From positions 62,001 to 126,000 of the forward strand of contig NZ_FQZE01000004.1 in the NCBI RefSeq assembly GCF_900141875.1: a stretch of DNA of 64,000 nucleotides, read 5' to 3'. This DNA comes from Tangfeifania diversioriginum (GTDB lineage Bacteria > Bacteroidota > Bacteroidia > Bacteroidales > Prolixibacteraceae). Positions 63,984 to 64,000 of this stretch are shown here, one piece after another. Position numbers and translations under genes: made by a program. Below the pieces are notes generated by a model. The model saw only the letters and a program-made list of their open reading frames with translations. It had not been told where the DNA came from and searched no databases. The number at the start of each line of letters is the position of its first letter. The first letter of the stretch is position 1.

Positions 63984-64000
63984 GGCTATTTTTTTTCGGA

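Noticed and set aside
1-64000. tRNA, rRNA, CRISPR arrays, complete insertion sequences
   Set aside because: Intergenic regions were read for cloverleaf-like segments, repeated spacers and transposase remnants; none was convincing.

Overview
The window looks like chromosomal DNA from a Bacteroidota bacterium, most likely of the Marinilabiliales/Prolixibacteraceae type. The reasons are protein families typical of that phylum (DUF4199, the BT_3928-type DoxX protein, DUF1599, DUF4159, LVIVD-repeat proteins, long PPi-dependent phosphofructokinase), many matches to the Bacteroidota -7 promoter box TAnnTTTG, and the near absence of Shine-Dalgarno sequences. No tRNA, rRNA, CRISPR array or complete insertion sequence was seen.

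Region 1 (1-5.9 kb) is the end of an extracellular contractile injection system (eCIS) locus. A very large effector-like protein, already open at the left edge, has a long helical and hydrophobic body and a C-terminal DNA/RNA non-specific endonuclease domain. It is followed by a small membrane-anchored TPR protein and the eCIS-type AAA+ ATPase. Tube, sheath and baseplate genes must lie left of the window if the locus is intact.

Region 2 (5.9-10.3 kb) is an accessory island. It holds an integron-type integrase (IntI, recognised by its family-specific insertion), and downstream of it, in the same orientation, a tiny lipoprotein with a Kunitz/BPTI-like domain and a HigBA toxin-antitoxin pair with a clear promoter and palindromic operator. 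On the far side of intI is an unrecognised 457-residue protein with an unusually strong ribosome binding site. The arrangement resembles a small inverted integron, but the attC evidence is weak and the integrase has Asn in place of the usual box-II His.

Region 3 (10.3-34 kb) is mostly core metabolism and cell biology: ornithine carbamoyltransferase plus carbamate kinase, FtsK and a LolA-like carrier, pyruvate kinase, AroQ divergent from XerD, PEP carboxykinase, a FUSC membrane protein, a TIGR01777 epimerase, two tandem ClC-CBS proteins, a glycosylasparaginase-type hydrolase, a cytidylate-kinase-like protein, a Gfo/Idh/MocA oxidoreductase, an FKBP lipoprotein and a DUF255/FAD-oxidoreductase pair.

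Region 4 (34-53 kb) holds a prolyl oligopeptidase, an esterase, a DUF21-CBS protein, PPi-PFK, small envelope proteins, an FMN reductase, DUF4159, RsmE, a dienelactone hydrolase, a complete RND efflux operon (outer membrane factor, adaptor, pump), SixA, a small monooxygenase and a YfcE-like phosphoesterase. Several hairpin-rich intergenic segments near 34.5 and 38.1 kb may be structured RNAs or terminators.

Region 5 (53-64 kb) has a three-gene LVIVD/outer-membrane operon, PrmA, TpiA, a DoxX-family protein and DUF1599, then folP overlapping the diadenylate cyclase gene cdaA (c-di-AMP synthesis), a nitronate monooxygenase-like protein and a three-gene DUF4199/glycosyltransferase/membrane-protein operon.
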